64,000 nt of DNA from Chara braunii (taxonomy: Eukaryota > Streptophyta > Charophyceae > Charales > Characeae). The translations under genes and the position numbers were made by a program. The stretch spans positions 1,646,022 to 1,710,021 of the forward strand of contig BFEA01000233.1 of assembly GCA_003427395.1 (NCBI GenBank), written 5' to 3'. Position 1 is the first letter of the stretch, and each line of letters starts with the position of its first letter. Positions 32,527-44,413 of this stretch are shown in pieces. The notes below the pieces were generated by a model that did not search any database, was not told the DNA's origin, and saw only the letters and a program-made list of their open reading frames with translations.

Positions 32527-32851
32527 TACCTGGTCGATNATCCCAAGGAGCTGGGAGATGAGAGGGGAGAGATCAGATTGGTAAAGACAACGGATGAGGC
32601 TCTTTCTAGGGTCAACAGCAATATCTGGCAGATCTGGATTCTAGATATGAGAGGAAAGAGAGGGATATGGCAAGCTGACAGTCAATCCTCCACCGTGGCG
32701 GAGCAATCAATGTTGTTCAGGGGTCCTTCGGCCAGACGGAATGGAGCGTGTGTGAGTGTTCAATGATGTAATGTTTAATTGGACTTGCCGGTGGAATAGG
32801 AACCGGACTGACGCTCTCCAGAATAGAAGCAGCCAGGACCATAAGGCCTGT

Positions 32852-32856
<5 letters not shown>

Positions 32857-32886
<30 letters not shown>
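32857..32886. repeat. Poly(A) run of about 30 bases
   Basis: Uninterrupted A run. It may be a retroelement tail. Confidence 0.9.
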
Positions 32887-32958
32887 ACTGTAAAATTTGC
32901 GCAATTTTGTGGACAGCAGGGCAAATGTAATGAACCCAGTCTGTAAGATACTCGCCAG

Positions 32959-33898
32959 TGTCAAAATACAGAGTAACTCAACTCTGAACAATGTCTCCAA
33001 TAATCATGAATGTGATCTCTGATACAATGTCTCGTTTCCAGTAGACGAAGAAGAGAGTGGAGGGGGAATAGACATATTAGAGGGTGGAAGAGATAGTAAC
33101 CCTCAATGACCACCAAGAGAGTAGCCCAACATTTTCCACTTTTTCTCCGGGCTTCCCCTTGCCTCCACGTCAGCAGAACAGTATCCTATAACGATCCTGA
33201 AAGGTCCTGATCACACATCCCTCTCAATCATCCACAGATCCTGATCTCCCTCTTTGTTGCGTCCAACTCAGCAATGTAGACAATGTGGCAAATGCCACAT
33301 CAACAAAGAAGACAGAGTGGCATGTGCCGCATCAGCAATATTGAAGACAGCGTGGCCCTACGCCACGTCAGCACAGGCTGGCGCCAATGTCGAAGGCGCC
33401 AGCGTGCAGCAGCAGTCTCGCGTCGTCGTCCACAGTGCCAGCGTACAGCCAGCGTCAAGCCAGGGTCCAGCCAGCGTCCAGCTAGCGTCAAGCCATCGTC
33501 AAGGCAGCGTAGCAAGACTGAATGTTGACTCCCTGGAGGCCAGGCCTTATGTAATGTTTGACGAGGCTGACCGGCCTCATGTCTCCCACCCTCGGTGGCT
33601 CAGATTGACTCACAGCTGAGGGCCTGGATTGTGTACAGTTGTAAACTTCCACTTGGTCCTGATGCTGTCTTGGTACCTGCATACAAACAAGTGTGTGTGT
33701 CTGACTGGCGGCCTGGGCTGGGTACATGCAGACTATGACTCTTGGGCCGTTGGGCAGTTGACCATGGTCAACTGTGGGGCGCATAGGCCCTGAGCCTACG
33801 TGGGGTTTTCCTCCCCCTTGGCCTTTGCGGCCTCAGACGGGGGTCGCGGCCTGTGTGGCCCTGAGGCCACCTCAGGGTATATTGAGCGGGGTATTGCA
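32959..33898 (-). repeat. Gyp-2 3' LTR
   Basis: Starts TGTCAAAATACAGAG and ends GGGGTATTGCA on the plus strand. It matches 40440-41446, which has about 100 extra bases near 40690-40785. It contains a CAGCCAGCGTC-type short tandem repeat at 33430-33515 and CCACGTCAGCA motifs near 33170 and 33365. Confidence 0.85.
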
Positions 33899-33939
33899 TT
33901 CCTGCAGGCCCAAATTTTGAGTTCCATCACATAAATATA

Positions 33940-35483
33940 TTAATTTTCCCTTAACCCACGTTCATATGCAGCAGCAATGTTAGGAGCAGTAGGTAATAGT
34001 TCTTTCTTACTAAGCCACCAGGCTTTAGAAGGAGGTTGAGACTTGAACTGTACCTTGCACTGCTTCTGCGGTCTTCCTCTGCCACATGTAGAGAAGTAGC
34101 GATATTCCAGAATCTTCTCAACTTTGTAGCGTCCATTCATGGAGGGTGGGAGCGTAGATGGTCTGTTAGGAAACTCATTTCCTTCTATATATGGCAAAAG
34201 CTTTGACACGTGAAAGATAGGATAGGTTTTGAGTTGTGGGGGTACATCAATTCGGTAAGAAGGTCCATTTGCATCCGCAATCACCTTGAGAACTTCCTTG
34301 GGTCCGTAATAGACAGGCAACAGTTTTTGAGACATGTTCTCTTCCAAGGAAAACTCTTTAGACTTTACTCAGACTAGGTCCTCTTCTTGGAATTGGGAAG
34401 GCCGACGATGCTTGTTGGCTTGTTCAATCATTTGTAGCTGGGCTTTCTGTATATTTTCGTTCACTTTCTTTATGTCTTCCTCATATAAAACTGCAAATTC
34501 TCGAGTGTTTGGGGGTAACCTTTGAATCTGGTCCCGGGTTAGAGCATCAATGGGACGCCGAGGTTTCCAACCTTTATGCAATGCATTCGGTGTTCTTCGT
34601 GTAACAGTATGTATACTATCATTATATGCACTTGCAATCTCAGGTAAGTTCTCATCCCAATCTATCTGATCGGGTCGTACATACATGCGCAAAAGTTATT
34701 GGCATAGACGATTCATTTGCTCAGTTTGGTCATTCGTTTCAGGGTGTCTACCTAACGACATGGTCAACCTAGTGCCATAGACTTCCATCAACTTTTGCCA
34801 TTGGAGTCCTGTGAACCGGAATCCCTATCGGACACGATGGTCTTTGGGAAACCATATTTTGAGACCCATCACATCTGAAAATTTTGGATAACTAATTCAG
34901 TCTTAGCTTCAGCAGGCAAAGGAATGAACATAGCATATTTTGAGAATCGATCTACAATGACCATCACATGACTGTTGCCATTTCGGCTCTTAGTGAGACT
35001 CATGCAATCAATAGAGACAGTCTCACCTGACTCACTTGGAATAGGTAGCGGTCTCAATTGTCCTAGGGGATTCTCATGCAAGGGCTTATTCCTCTTGCAA
35101 ACAAGATAAGTCTGCACATAGGTTAGCACATCCTCTTTCATTCCTTTCCATTCAAAGCGTTCTCTCACGTCGGCATACATCTTCTTGAAACTGAAGTGTC
35201 CCCTAGTATCATGACATTCCCTAATAATTAGACTTTTTATTGGTTCTTTATGAGGAATACAAAGTTTTTCTTCGGTCTTATCGATGAAGAAGAGTAACCC
35301 ATCAGTCATTCGGTATTCGGGAAAGAGTTCAGGGTTCTTTTGTAGGGTTCCAATAATAGGACTCCATATAGGATCGTTTGTATAACCCTTACAAATTTGC
35401 TCTTTCAATCCATTCCCAACATCGAGATAGGAGACAATCGTTCCAAAGAAATCAGCACGCCTGGACAAAGCATCCGCAACCAC
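33940..35483 (-). pseudogene. Gyp-2 integrase with H2C2 finger and chromodomain-like end
   Basis: Frame 35483-34869 holds the RNase H end (VADALSRRADF), an H-H-C-C finger (CHDTRGHF, then TYLVCKRNK) and the integrase start PLPIPSESGETVSIDC, with VMVIVDRFSKYAMFIPLP. Frame breaks follow. Frame 34692-34369 holds WDENLPEIASAYNDSIH. Frame 34347-33940 holds LPVYYGPKEVLKVI, YPIFHVSKLLPYIEG and YKVEKILEYR, a chromodomain-like tail. The catalytic segment between 34869 and 34692 is damaged. Confidence 0.85.
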
Positions 35484-36719
35484 ATTGGACTTTCCTTTGA
35501 TCGTCTTTAGTTCAAAGTCAAATGTGTCTATGAAGGCGGACCATCTAACTAACTTGTCAGAAAATCTAGGTTGTCTTAATCCACTACAGGGTAGAGTGGT
35601 CTGAATAAAGAGTGAAGTGCCTCCCTAACAAGTAGTGTTTCCAAGTGTCAAGTGCAACAACCAAGGCAAACAATTCCCTTTCACATGTGGAGCTGGCCAC
35701 TTTCCTAAGTCTTGCTGTAATACAGCCCCAATCCCATACTGACTTGCGTCAGTCGTGACAATGAAAGGGAGAGAAGGATCAACAATCTTTGAGACAAGGT
35801 AGTGAGTCAGTACATACTTCAACTTTTTGAATGACGACTCGTAATCTTTGTCCCACAACCAGGGTTTTTCTTTCTTTAGTAGTCTTCTCATAGACGCAGC
35901 TGTCAAGGAAAAGTTTCTTACAAACTTCCTATGATAACTAGCAAGTCCTAGGAAAGACCTGAGCTCAGTGACAGTCTTAGGTTGGGGCTAATCTCAACTT
36001 GTTGTTATCTTCTTCTCTTCGGGCCTTAGTCCTTCTTCGTTCACTATATGCCCTAAGTATAACACTTCAGCCTTAGCGAACTCAGACTTCTTAGGATTCA
36101 GTTTGAAGTTGCCCTCGCGCAACTTCTGAAGAACCATCCGTAGGTGTTTCTCGTGATCCTCAAGTGTCTTGCTATACACGAAAATATCGTCGAGATAGAC
36201 AACTACGAACTGATCCAACCATTGACGAAATAGTTTATTCATAGACCTTTGAAAGGTAGCAGGAGCATTAGTCAACCCGAAAGACATAACCACAAACTCG
36301 TAGTGACCACACCTGGTTCATAATGTTGTTTTGTGTTGATCATCGGGAGCCACCTCGATCTGGTGGTACCCTGACTTGAGATCAATCTTACTAAAATACC
36401 TGCATCCCTGCAATTGGTCCAACAAGTCGTCAATGCGCGGAAGTGGTTCCGTGTTCTTTACAGTGACGACATTCAACCCACGATAACCAATGCATAATCT
36501 AAGTTCACCTTCCTTTTTTAGTACAAATAAGACAAGAGCACCATAAGGAGATGAGCTAGGGCGAATCCATCCTTTTTCAGTCAGTTCTTGCAGTTGTTTC
36601 TTTAATTTATCAAGTTCCCTAGGAGACGTACAATAGATGAGACGCTTGGGAATCTTGCTTCCAGGAATAATCTCGATGTGTGCTTAATAGCATGCTTAAT
36701 GATTCCCGCTGCCTCCAGT
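35484..36719 (-). pseudogene. Gyp-2 reverse transcriptase and RNase H, broken
   Basis: The frame 36293-35994 includes MSFGLTNAPATFQRSMNKLF and the catalytic VVVYLDDIFVYS. Upstream (36300-36700) the N-terminal RT is readable in pieces, but with an in-frame stop inside the HKTTL-like segment and other shifts. RNase H begins in 35906-35625 (FIVTTDASQYGIGAVLQQD) and then shifts frame. Confidence 0.85.
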
Positions 36720-37606
36720 CTACAAGTCCTTGTACTCATCGAGTAATTTCTCAATAGAAGGAGGGTAGGATGAGGAACATTCTCCTGCTCGTTTGATGAA
36801 GACCATCATCACATCCTGATGCAACTTCTTCTTTGAGACCATAGTTCTGAAGGTTGGGTAACTCATACAACAAAAAGATAATGTTGAGTCGGAGTCATAC
36901 CTATTGTACAACTTAATTTCTCTAAGTTCAGACTTTTCGTCCTTCAACTTTACAATCTTTTCTTTGAACTTGACTTCTGGGCCGGCTTCCTTGTGCCAAT
37001 CCATTCCCAAAATCATGTCAAGCGGTAGGTTCTTTTCAAGTAGGAAGGATACTTCGTGTAAGATTTTTTTTCCTTCCTTAGTCTTGAAATAACATTTAAC
37101 ATAATCAACATATTGAGAGATAGTGATCGTGCTCTTGGCAGCCAGCGTAGACGTGATAGGTCTGGAAAGTCTCTTACCTTTATCCCCAGATGCAACTTAC
37201 GAATTGCTTTCTCTGAGATGTAAGACCGCGTCGATCCTGGGTCTAACAGGGCACCTACTCGCGTACGTGCAATCTCAATATTTGCGATCATCAGTTCACC
37301 CTTCGACTCAGTTTTCCTAGCACACAAACTTGTAAGAGCTATGAGTTCATTACTGAGTTCGTAAAGGGAATCGTCCAGTGAGATAGAACACAGAACAGTG
37401 TCGGGGTGTTTTGGACGACGGGTCGAAGAAGAGCCATCCTCTGCCATATGAGTCGAAGGGTTGAATGGGGCTATTGGCGCCGTACCTTTGTCTAAACCCC
37501 TCAGCTCATTAGGAGCAGATGCTACTCCTACTGGCTGCTCCCTTTTGGGTTTCAAATGAGAGGGCACCATGCTATGACATGCCCTACAGTGCCGCACTTC
37601 AAGCAC
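36720..37606 (-). pseudogene. Gyp-2 retropepsin and linker
   Basis: Frame 37606-37013 contains the protease-like ALLDPGSTRSYISEKAIRKL, with DPG where DSG or DTG is common. A frame break follows, then frame 37016-36720 starting MILGMDWHKEAGPEVKF, the family's ILGMDWL-type segment. Confidence 0.8.
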
Positions 37607-37625
37607 TGCCTGTTATCCACTTTTT
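37560..37625 (-). other. Gyp-2 gag zinc knuckle
   Basis: The minus strand reads CLKCGTVGHVIAWC, a CX2CX4HX4C nucleic-acid-binding knuckle, in a frame offset from its neighbours. From 37626 to 38061 the sequence is a charged gag tail with stops. Confidence 0.8.
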
Positions 37626-38061
37626 CTTGTCACTCTTCCCGTGACAGACCCATCTTCTCCCAAGGCTTTCCGGCTGCAATGTCGGGATGCTCGGGAAAGG
37701 GGCGTGGCCTCCTCTTCTTGTTCCATGGTTTGATGCCACCCTTGTTGGCCACCACAACAGCGACGTCACCCTTTCCCGACTCACTGCTATTCGTACCTCC
37801 ACCCTCGGCCTCATCAAGGGGTAATTTTTCCACGGCGTCGTCATCAAAGACGACGAGCATGTGGTCTTGTCACTTTTGTCGCCACAGGACACGTTTACCG
37901 TACCCGCCAACCGGACCACTCTTCACAACAGACGCATACGTCCCCTTTACCTGCGCGGTCATTTGCTCCCTCTGGACCGCGAGGTCACGAAACTATTTGT
38001 AGTTATACTTACCGGATTTGGCCTCAGCCACGAGATGTCCTCGGATGGGTTTTAGGAAAGT

Positions 38062-39366
38062 TCACGAGAAGATATAAAGGACTTGGTTGTCTTGCAGGTT
38101 CAAACTTGGTACCTGCAACAACCGATCGACCTCATGCGACAATGCATCCACCGTAGTCCAACGCTTTTGGCCTGTTGTGGTGAGCTCGTCAAAGGCCTTG
38201 TCGGCCGTCGTTTTGTCAAGGAACCGCTCCTTAATCTTTTGGAAGAATTCCCTGAAGGTCAATGTTTTGGCCCACTCACCGATATCCTCGAAGCCAGCAG
38301 CATTGGCTTCAGACAAAACCCATTCCTTGGTTGTTTCTCCTAGACAGGACATTGTGAAAGCCACTTGGCTACCGGGCTCCACCGGTGCAGTCCCACAATA
38401 TGCCTGGATCTCATCGATCCAGAGCAACAAATGCTCGCCTTTCTTGCCATTGTAGGTAAAAGGTAACTCCATTTTCACTTTCTCTTTTCTTTTCGGCTTC
38501 TCAACTTCTTTGGCCGGTCCTTTCTTGGTGGGCTCTTCTTTCTTTTCCGCCGGTTTCTAAGGTTCCTTCTTGGAAGTTTCGAGTTTGTCCGACGTCACCT
38601 TCGTGTTTTTCATTGCATCCTTCATAAGCTTCTCGCGGGGTTCCTTTCTTTCTTCCCCTCTGTCCACCTCCTCTATCACCACCTTGTCTTTGCCCTTCAC
38701 AAGTCTAGTCATTGTTTCAATTGCGGCGGTGTTACTGTCAATCTTCAATTCAAGATGCGCGAGGTAAGCCATCAAATTATGCAGGACGGATGCAAGGTCG
38801 GTATCTGTTCCTTTAAAGTGGAATTGTTGTCGAATTTCACATTTTTTTTTCTCTTGCTGTTCTTTCTCCTTCTTTACTCTCTGGTATTCTTCTATTCTTC
38901 TTTTCTCTGCATTCAATGTTGCTTCCTATTGCTTGATGTTTGCCATCATAATCTCCTCAGACAATTCAGGTTCCTTCACTTCTTCTCTCTTTTCTTCTTT
39001 AGCCTCTCCTTGCTCAATGATCTTCGCATAGTGCTCAGCCACATATCGATAAAGTGCCATTCGCGCTTGATTGATAGTGTTCTGTACTCTGGTGCTGGCC
39101 TCCATCATCTCGGCAGTTGTATCAGCTTTCTGTAGTTCGGTTTCTGCAGCGTGCAGATCGAACAAGCTGCTTACATGCTGTCTAGCTTCAGGGCCGGCAT
39201 TTTGTACCTCAGCGAGCAAAGTACGAAGACGAGTCAGCATTAGTTGCCGTCTCTCATCAGTTTGACCACGGGTCCGCAACACTCCCTCCTCATCATCGGC
39301 GAACAAGGTGAAAGTGATGGGATAGAAGAAGAAAGGTATAAATCTTGTGAGAATGGAAGTACTCAA
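38062..39366 (-). pseudogene. Gyp-2 gag, three broken frames
   Basis: Frame 39366-38926 and frame 38916-38557 are alpha-helical, Glu/Lys-rich and likely coiled-coil. Frame 38478-38062 is the capsid-like retrotransposon gag domain (PFTYNGKKGEHLLLWIDEIQ, then FREFFQKIKERFLD). The frames are separated by stops. Confidence 0.8.
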
Positions 39367-40439
39367 ACATTTTCAGATGAAAAACATTTTTGCAAGACGT
39401 GTCTGCCGCACAATAAATAATTACGAGACAATAATAAATTCCACGGCCACGCTCAAAATCTCCTACGAATTCGACAACGAAAAATAAGAAGAAACAAATT
39501 TCAATTATTGTCCATTTCCAACTTCTGCTGTCTGTCGGACTCTGTCCTATGTGTGATGACGTCCTAACGAGAGTGCACAGGTACCGCAGCCATGACTTGT
39601 GTGATCAAGACACAACAACACAGGTGAGTATGCACGACAACCACAGAACAACCAAGACAAGTGAGTAAGTCAGCCAACACAATCGACAACAATCAATTGC
39701 CAGCATTCTTTCCTCTACAGTTGTACCATCTGCAAAGCCAATGAAGCCAGACACAAGGGCCGACACATGGCACTACAACAATCGTGAACCTGTAGCACCT
39801 GCCAGCACACAAGTGCAAGTGTCAACACCTCACCCACGACAGCGTGCAAAGCATGCCACGTGTCACCCCAGGAATGCTAACGCAGCACATGTGCCACGTC
39901 AACGTCAAGAGCCAGCACGAACTTCAGGAGGGATGCCACGTCAGCAATGCCTGAACTGCCATCTCATCCACCACTGGTATGCCACGTCAGATCGAAGTAG
40001 AACCGCCGGAGTGTGGAGTGCCAAGTCAGCAGGTAAGTCGCGACACAGGTACGTGCCACGTCGGACAATACCCTGCCAGTCCTCGGATGCCACGTCAGCA
40101 CCCCTGTACTATGCCACGTAAGCGGCGCGCCACATCAACAATCTTGATTCACACTCTCTCTCTCACCAGCGCCACGTCAGCCTGCTGCCAACGATGCTCT
40201 CGCCGGTATCTTGCCGGGTCAGCAACAAAGTTCCATGTAAGCAATGTCACCATCTTCACTTCAAGGTGTCCATGTCATCATCTTCAAGGGGGAGTGCGCG
40301 CGTGCGTGGAAATCAATGTCTAGACTCGTGATAGTAATCCCGCGCGTTAATAAACGCATTTCTCTCCTTTCACGCGCGGCATCTCCCACTTACCTGGGCG
40401 CCACGTGGCGCCTGACAACAGATCACAACGAAGAAGGTA
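39367..40439 (-). promoter_or_regulatory. Gyp-2 leader with clustered GCCACGTCAGC motifs
   Basis: No gene. Between 39850 and 40185 at least seven copies of GCCACGT followed by CAG, CAA, CGG, AAG or GTC occur (near 39855, 39893, 39935, 39981, 40055, 40089, 40113 and 40171). On the transcribed strand these read as TGACGTGGC, a bZIP-type (G/C-box hybrid, TGACG) core. GGCGCCACGTGGCGCC at 40388-40403 is a perfect palindrome with a G-box core. Confidence 0.6.
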
Positions 40440-41446
40440 TGCTCCAAAATACAAAGTAACTCAACTCTGAACAATGTCTCCAATAATCATGAATGTGATC
40501 TCTGATACAATGTCTCGTTTCCAGTAGACGAAGAGAGTGGAGGTGGAATAGACATATTAGAGGGTGGAAGAGATAGTAACCATCAATGACCACCAAGAGA
40601 GTAGCCAACATTTCCCACTCCTCCGGGCTTCCCCTCGCCTCCACATCAGCAAAACAGTATCCTGTAATGAGCCTGATAGGTCCTGATCACATCGAAGTAC
40701 CACGTGGCACAATTCTCTCGTGAAGATGTTGGAGACAATCAGCAGCGCACAGTATCGACATCAACCTCAGGTAAATAACCCGATCCCTCTCAATCATCCA
40801 CAGATCTCGACCTCCCTCCTTGTCGCGTCCAACTCAGCAATGTAGACAATGTGGCAAATGCCATGTCAGCAAAGCAGACAGAGTGACATGCGCCACATCA
40901 GCAATATTGAAGACAGCGTGGCCCCGCGCCACGTCAGCACAGGCTGGCGCCAATGCAGAAGGCGCCAGCGTGTAGCAGCAGTCTCACTTTGTTGTCCATA
41001 GTGCCAGCGTACAGCCAGCATCCAGCGAGCGTCAAGCCAGCGTTCAGCTAGCGTCAAGGCAGCATAGCAAGTTTAAATGTTGACTCCCTGGAGGCCAGGC
41101 CTTATGTAATGTTTGACGAGGCTGACCGGCCTCAGGTCTCCCACCCACAGTGGCTCAGATTGACTCACAGCCGAGGGCCTGGATTGCGTACAGTTGCAGA
41201 CTTCCACTTGGTCCTGATGTTGTCTTGGTACCTGCATACAAACAAGTGTGTGTGTCTGACCGCCGGCCTGGGCTGGGTACATGCAGACTTTGACTCTTGG
41301 GCCGCTGGGCAGTTGACCGTGGTCAACTGCCAGGCTCACAGGCCCTGAGCCTACTTGAGGTTTTCCTCCCCCTTGGCCTCTGCGGCCTCAGACGGGGGTC
41401 GCGGCCTGTGTGGCCCTGAGGCCACCTCTGGGCATATTGAGCGGGG
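40440..41446 (-). repeat. Gyp-2 5' LTR, interrupted part
   Basis: Matches 32959-33898. It breaks at GCGGGG, where Gyp-3 begins, and resumes at 51042 with GGGGTCTTGCA. Confidence 0.85.
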
Positions 41447-42720
41447 TGTTATGATCCTGGCCAATTTCGAGATACACATCCATCAGATAGTACAATGTCG
41501 CCCAATTGCAGAAAGAAATGAATGAACTTGAGAGAGGAGAGAGGATTAGAAGAAGAAGAAGAAGTAGGAAAGAAGAAGAAGATGATGTATCCCAACATAA
41601 ACAAATGACAAGGCTCTTCTTCTTCGCCCAACAATCTCCTCCTCCTTATCTCCCTCTGCTCTTATTCATACAAGAAATAATAATACAATGTTGAATGGCT
41701 GATCCATAATCAATGTCCGAATCCCTCTTCTACTGCAGGTATCACTTGGGGTCCACCATAGCCATGGTCGCCTCCCCACTCTTCACTCTCATAGGCCGAG
41801 GCTATGGCGGACTACTAGGCCTTGCCGAGATGCCCAAAGGACAACCCAAAGCAGCTATAACTGCTCTAGCTCAGGCTGCCCAACCCTGCCTTGAAACTTC
41901 TTGGTGTGGCTCTCCCCAGTGGGGACTCCCTGCTGCAACGCCCACCAAGGTGATGAAGATGGCTGCCACCATAGCCAGGTAAGTACCCCTCGCTCTCCTC
42001 CCTCTTCCTTCCTTCTTCCTCCCTCGTGTCCTTCTCCTTCCTCCCCAGCAGCGCTGCTCCAGCATAGCGCTGTCCCAGCCAGCACTCCACCAGTGTGTCG
42101 CCGAACTTGCACACTGAAAAAGAGGCTGGACTCTCCGCCCGACCGGAAGATATAGCGGCCTGCTTTGCCTCTTGGGCGGTGACTTCCAGGCCGCTCGGCC
42201 TTCCAAGCAACCGGTACCTCCTCCCTTTCGGAGGGAAACATCATTGCAGACTNTGATATTGCCCGTACAGGCCCTAGACCCAGACTGGTTGGACTGGTAT
42301 CCAACTAGACCTAACCTACAACTACTAGGCCTCTAAAAATGCCACTTTTGTCTTCTTCTGCTCGGCCTCCAGTACCCGCACATCTACCCCTTCAGGGTGC
42401 GGTACCGGCCTCCCCGCTACTTGAGTGTTTTTCCTGCTGCAATCCCTCAATGTCACAGCCACAGGTAAGTACCGGCCCTGAGGGCCAAATGAACGAGCAA
42501 GGTCCCTTGCGGGCCACACACACACTCAAGCCAACCAACACTCAGACAGGCACGACCACACACACACTCAAGCCAACCAACACTCAGACGGGCATGCAGT
42601 CCAGCAAGCGTGCACACACAGACTCAATAGCAAGCGGGAAACTTAGCAGGGCATTTAGTCTATGGGCAAAATTCCGAAATCAGTTGTGTGTTTCAGTCCA
42701 TGTTTGGACGGGTTATCACA
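41447..42720 (-). repeat. Gyp-3 3' LTR
   Basis: Starts TGTTATGATCCTGGCC and ends GGGTTATCACA. In minus orientation a purine tract (GAGGGGGGAG) directly precedes it, at plus positions 42723-42732. It contains a GAA-rich block at 41540-41580 and, on the plus strand, CAGGTAAGTA at 41978 and 42463. One N at 42252. Confidence 0.9.
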
Positions 42721-42761
42721 CTACTCCCCCCTCAAGAGTGAGGTCCCTTCGAGCGAGTAAC

Positions 42762-43268
42762 TCATTCTGAGCCCTCAACAAACGCATCGTAAGCAAGTAA
42801 GGCAAAGAGGTTCCTAGAGTACTCTGTTGCAGTGAGTCTTGCAGAGATCTTAAGTACAACGTTAGTGGCGATTTGTCGCTCGTAGGCTTTGACAATGCGC
42901 GGTGGTGCTCTGCATAGCAGTTCCTGTTTGGAGATCCAGTACAGATCATCTAATGGGTGATACATGAAGTGAACCTGGTACTGTCTGTTGCATCCCTTCC
43001 CTACGTGCTGTTTGATTCTATGTATCTCATGCCCGCCTTTGATCGCACGAGGGATCATGTCTTCGCGATAGTCGAACGTCTTAGCATCACGGTGGAGGTA
43101 TAGTTTTGATGCATGGAACACAGGGTATGTGCGCAGATGGGCTGGCACATCAACTACGTACGAAGGGCCAAAGTGGTCTTCGCCAATCACATCCAAAACT
43201 TCCCACGGTCCGTAATAGAGTGGGAGAAGTTTGCAAGAGACCCATTCTTCTTCTGAGAATTTAGACAT
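42762..43268 (-). pseudogene. Gyp-3 integrase C-terminal module
   Basis: 168-residue frame with LLPLYYGPWEVLDVIGE (GPY/F-type), TYPVFHASKLYLHRD and a positively charged tail. It is separated from the integrase core by a stop at 43289 and a frame change. Confidence 0.8.
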
Positions 43269-43288
43269 CTTGACCCAGACATAGCTTC

Positions 43289-43906
43289 CTACCTGTATGT
43301 CCGACGGTCGCGCCCCTTGTTCGCGTGATGGATCATGGCATGTTGTCGCTTAGTCATGGTTGCAATGGCAACCTTGAGCAAGCGATTATACTTGGCCCTG
43401 AAGCCAGGCCTGCCGGGTGTTAAGCCAGCTGGCTGCTCAGGGAATAGGTAGGAGTTGTTGTACAACCCCCTAACGGAATACAACTCTTCATCCCATGTTT
43501 CCTGATCTGGGATAATCAAAGCGCGGAGAAGTTGGAACACAGTCTGGTTGATTTCTTCAGCCAAACCGTTGGCTTCAGGGTGTCGGCCAGATGTCATACA
43601 CAGCCTAAACCCCAGATGAGACGTGAAGTTCTTCCATTCAGTACTAATGAAGCGCGGGTTCCGATCGCTTACGAGAGTCTTCGGGGTCCCGAACTGCAGA
43701 ATGTACTTCTGTTGGAACTCACGAATCACTAATTTTGTTGGGGCGTGCAGCGGCAAAGGGATCAGATTGAGAAACTTAGAGAATCGGTCAACAATCACCA
43801 TGACTTGTGAGTAGCCGTTCTTACTTACCTTTCCCATGTCGGTGAAATCAATGGAGACGGACTCCCCGGGACCATCGGGAATGGGAAGGGGTGTGAGTAG
43901 CCCCAT
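43289..43906 (-). CDS. Gyp-3 integrase catalytic core
   Basis: 205-residue open frame. PLPIPDGPGESVSIDFTD gives the first catalytic Asp, TLVSDRNPRF the second, and HPEANGLAEEIN the Glu, with 35 residues between the second Asp and the Glu (D,D-35-E). It is separated from the upstream zinc finger by a stop at about 43931. It catalyses strand transfer in an active element; here it is a fragment. Confidence 0.85.
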   Translation of the reverse strand: MGLLTPLPIPDGPGESVSIDFTDMGKVSKNGYSQVMVIVDRFSKFLNLIPLPLHAPTKLVIREFQQKYILQFGTPKTLVSDRNPRFISTEWKNFTSHLGFRLCMTSGRHPEANGLAEEINQTVFQLLRALIIPDQETWDEELYSVRGLYNNSYLFPEQPAGLTPGRPGFRAKYNRLLKVAIATMTKRQHAMIHHANKGRDRRTYR

Positions 43907-43930
43907 GGGCTTTTGTCTGCATGGTTTGAT

Positions 43931-44392
43931 TCATTGACAGACTTGACACTCAGCCATAAATTTTTCAGCAGTCCCTTTCATGCCAGGCCAATCAAACTGT
44001 TGCAGCAGATTTGCGTACGTCTTTGCCATGCCGAAGTGTCTGCTCCGACCATGAGACAAATCCAGAAAGTGCGTGCGGAGAGGCTCATGGTTGGGCACAC
44101 GCAAACGGTCGTGGTTCCTGTAGCGACGAAAAATCAGTCCTCCATGCTCGTGAAAATCAGGCTGACTACTAGGGTCAACCCGTAGCCGCTCAAGGATGGA
44201 ACTAAGCTCCGGATCCTTGGCGGTGTGCTCTACGAGCTCCTCCTTTAGTTTGTTCCGGAGGTCGTAGGATTTGACAAGGCAAGTCATATACTCGGGGTGG
44301 CAAGACAAAACGTCAGTTGCTCGGTTATAACAACCCTTTTTGTGTCTTAACTCAAAATCGAAGATGTCAATTTCATGGAACCAGCCAAGCAA
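43931..44392 (-). pseudogene. Gyp-3 RNase H end and H2C2 zinc finger
   Basis: FHEIDIFDFELRHKKGCYNR leads into ATDVLSCHPEY, a changed form of the usual ADALSRRPEY. Then comes a damaged zinc finger with HGRSRHFGM and CQVC. It runs up to the stop before the integrase core. Confidence 0.8.
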
Positions 44393-44413
44393 GGTAGGGG
44401 ACAGGGTAGTTTG

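Noticed and set aside
33300-33520. CRISPR-like array, because of regularly recurring short words
   Set aside because: Repeats are degenerate, have no unique spacers of constant length, and lie in an LTR of a eukaryotic retroelement.
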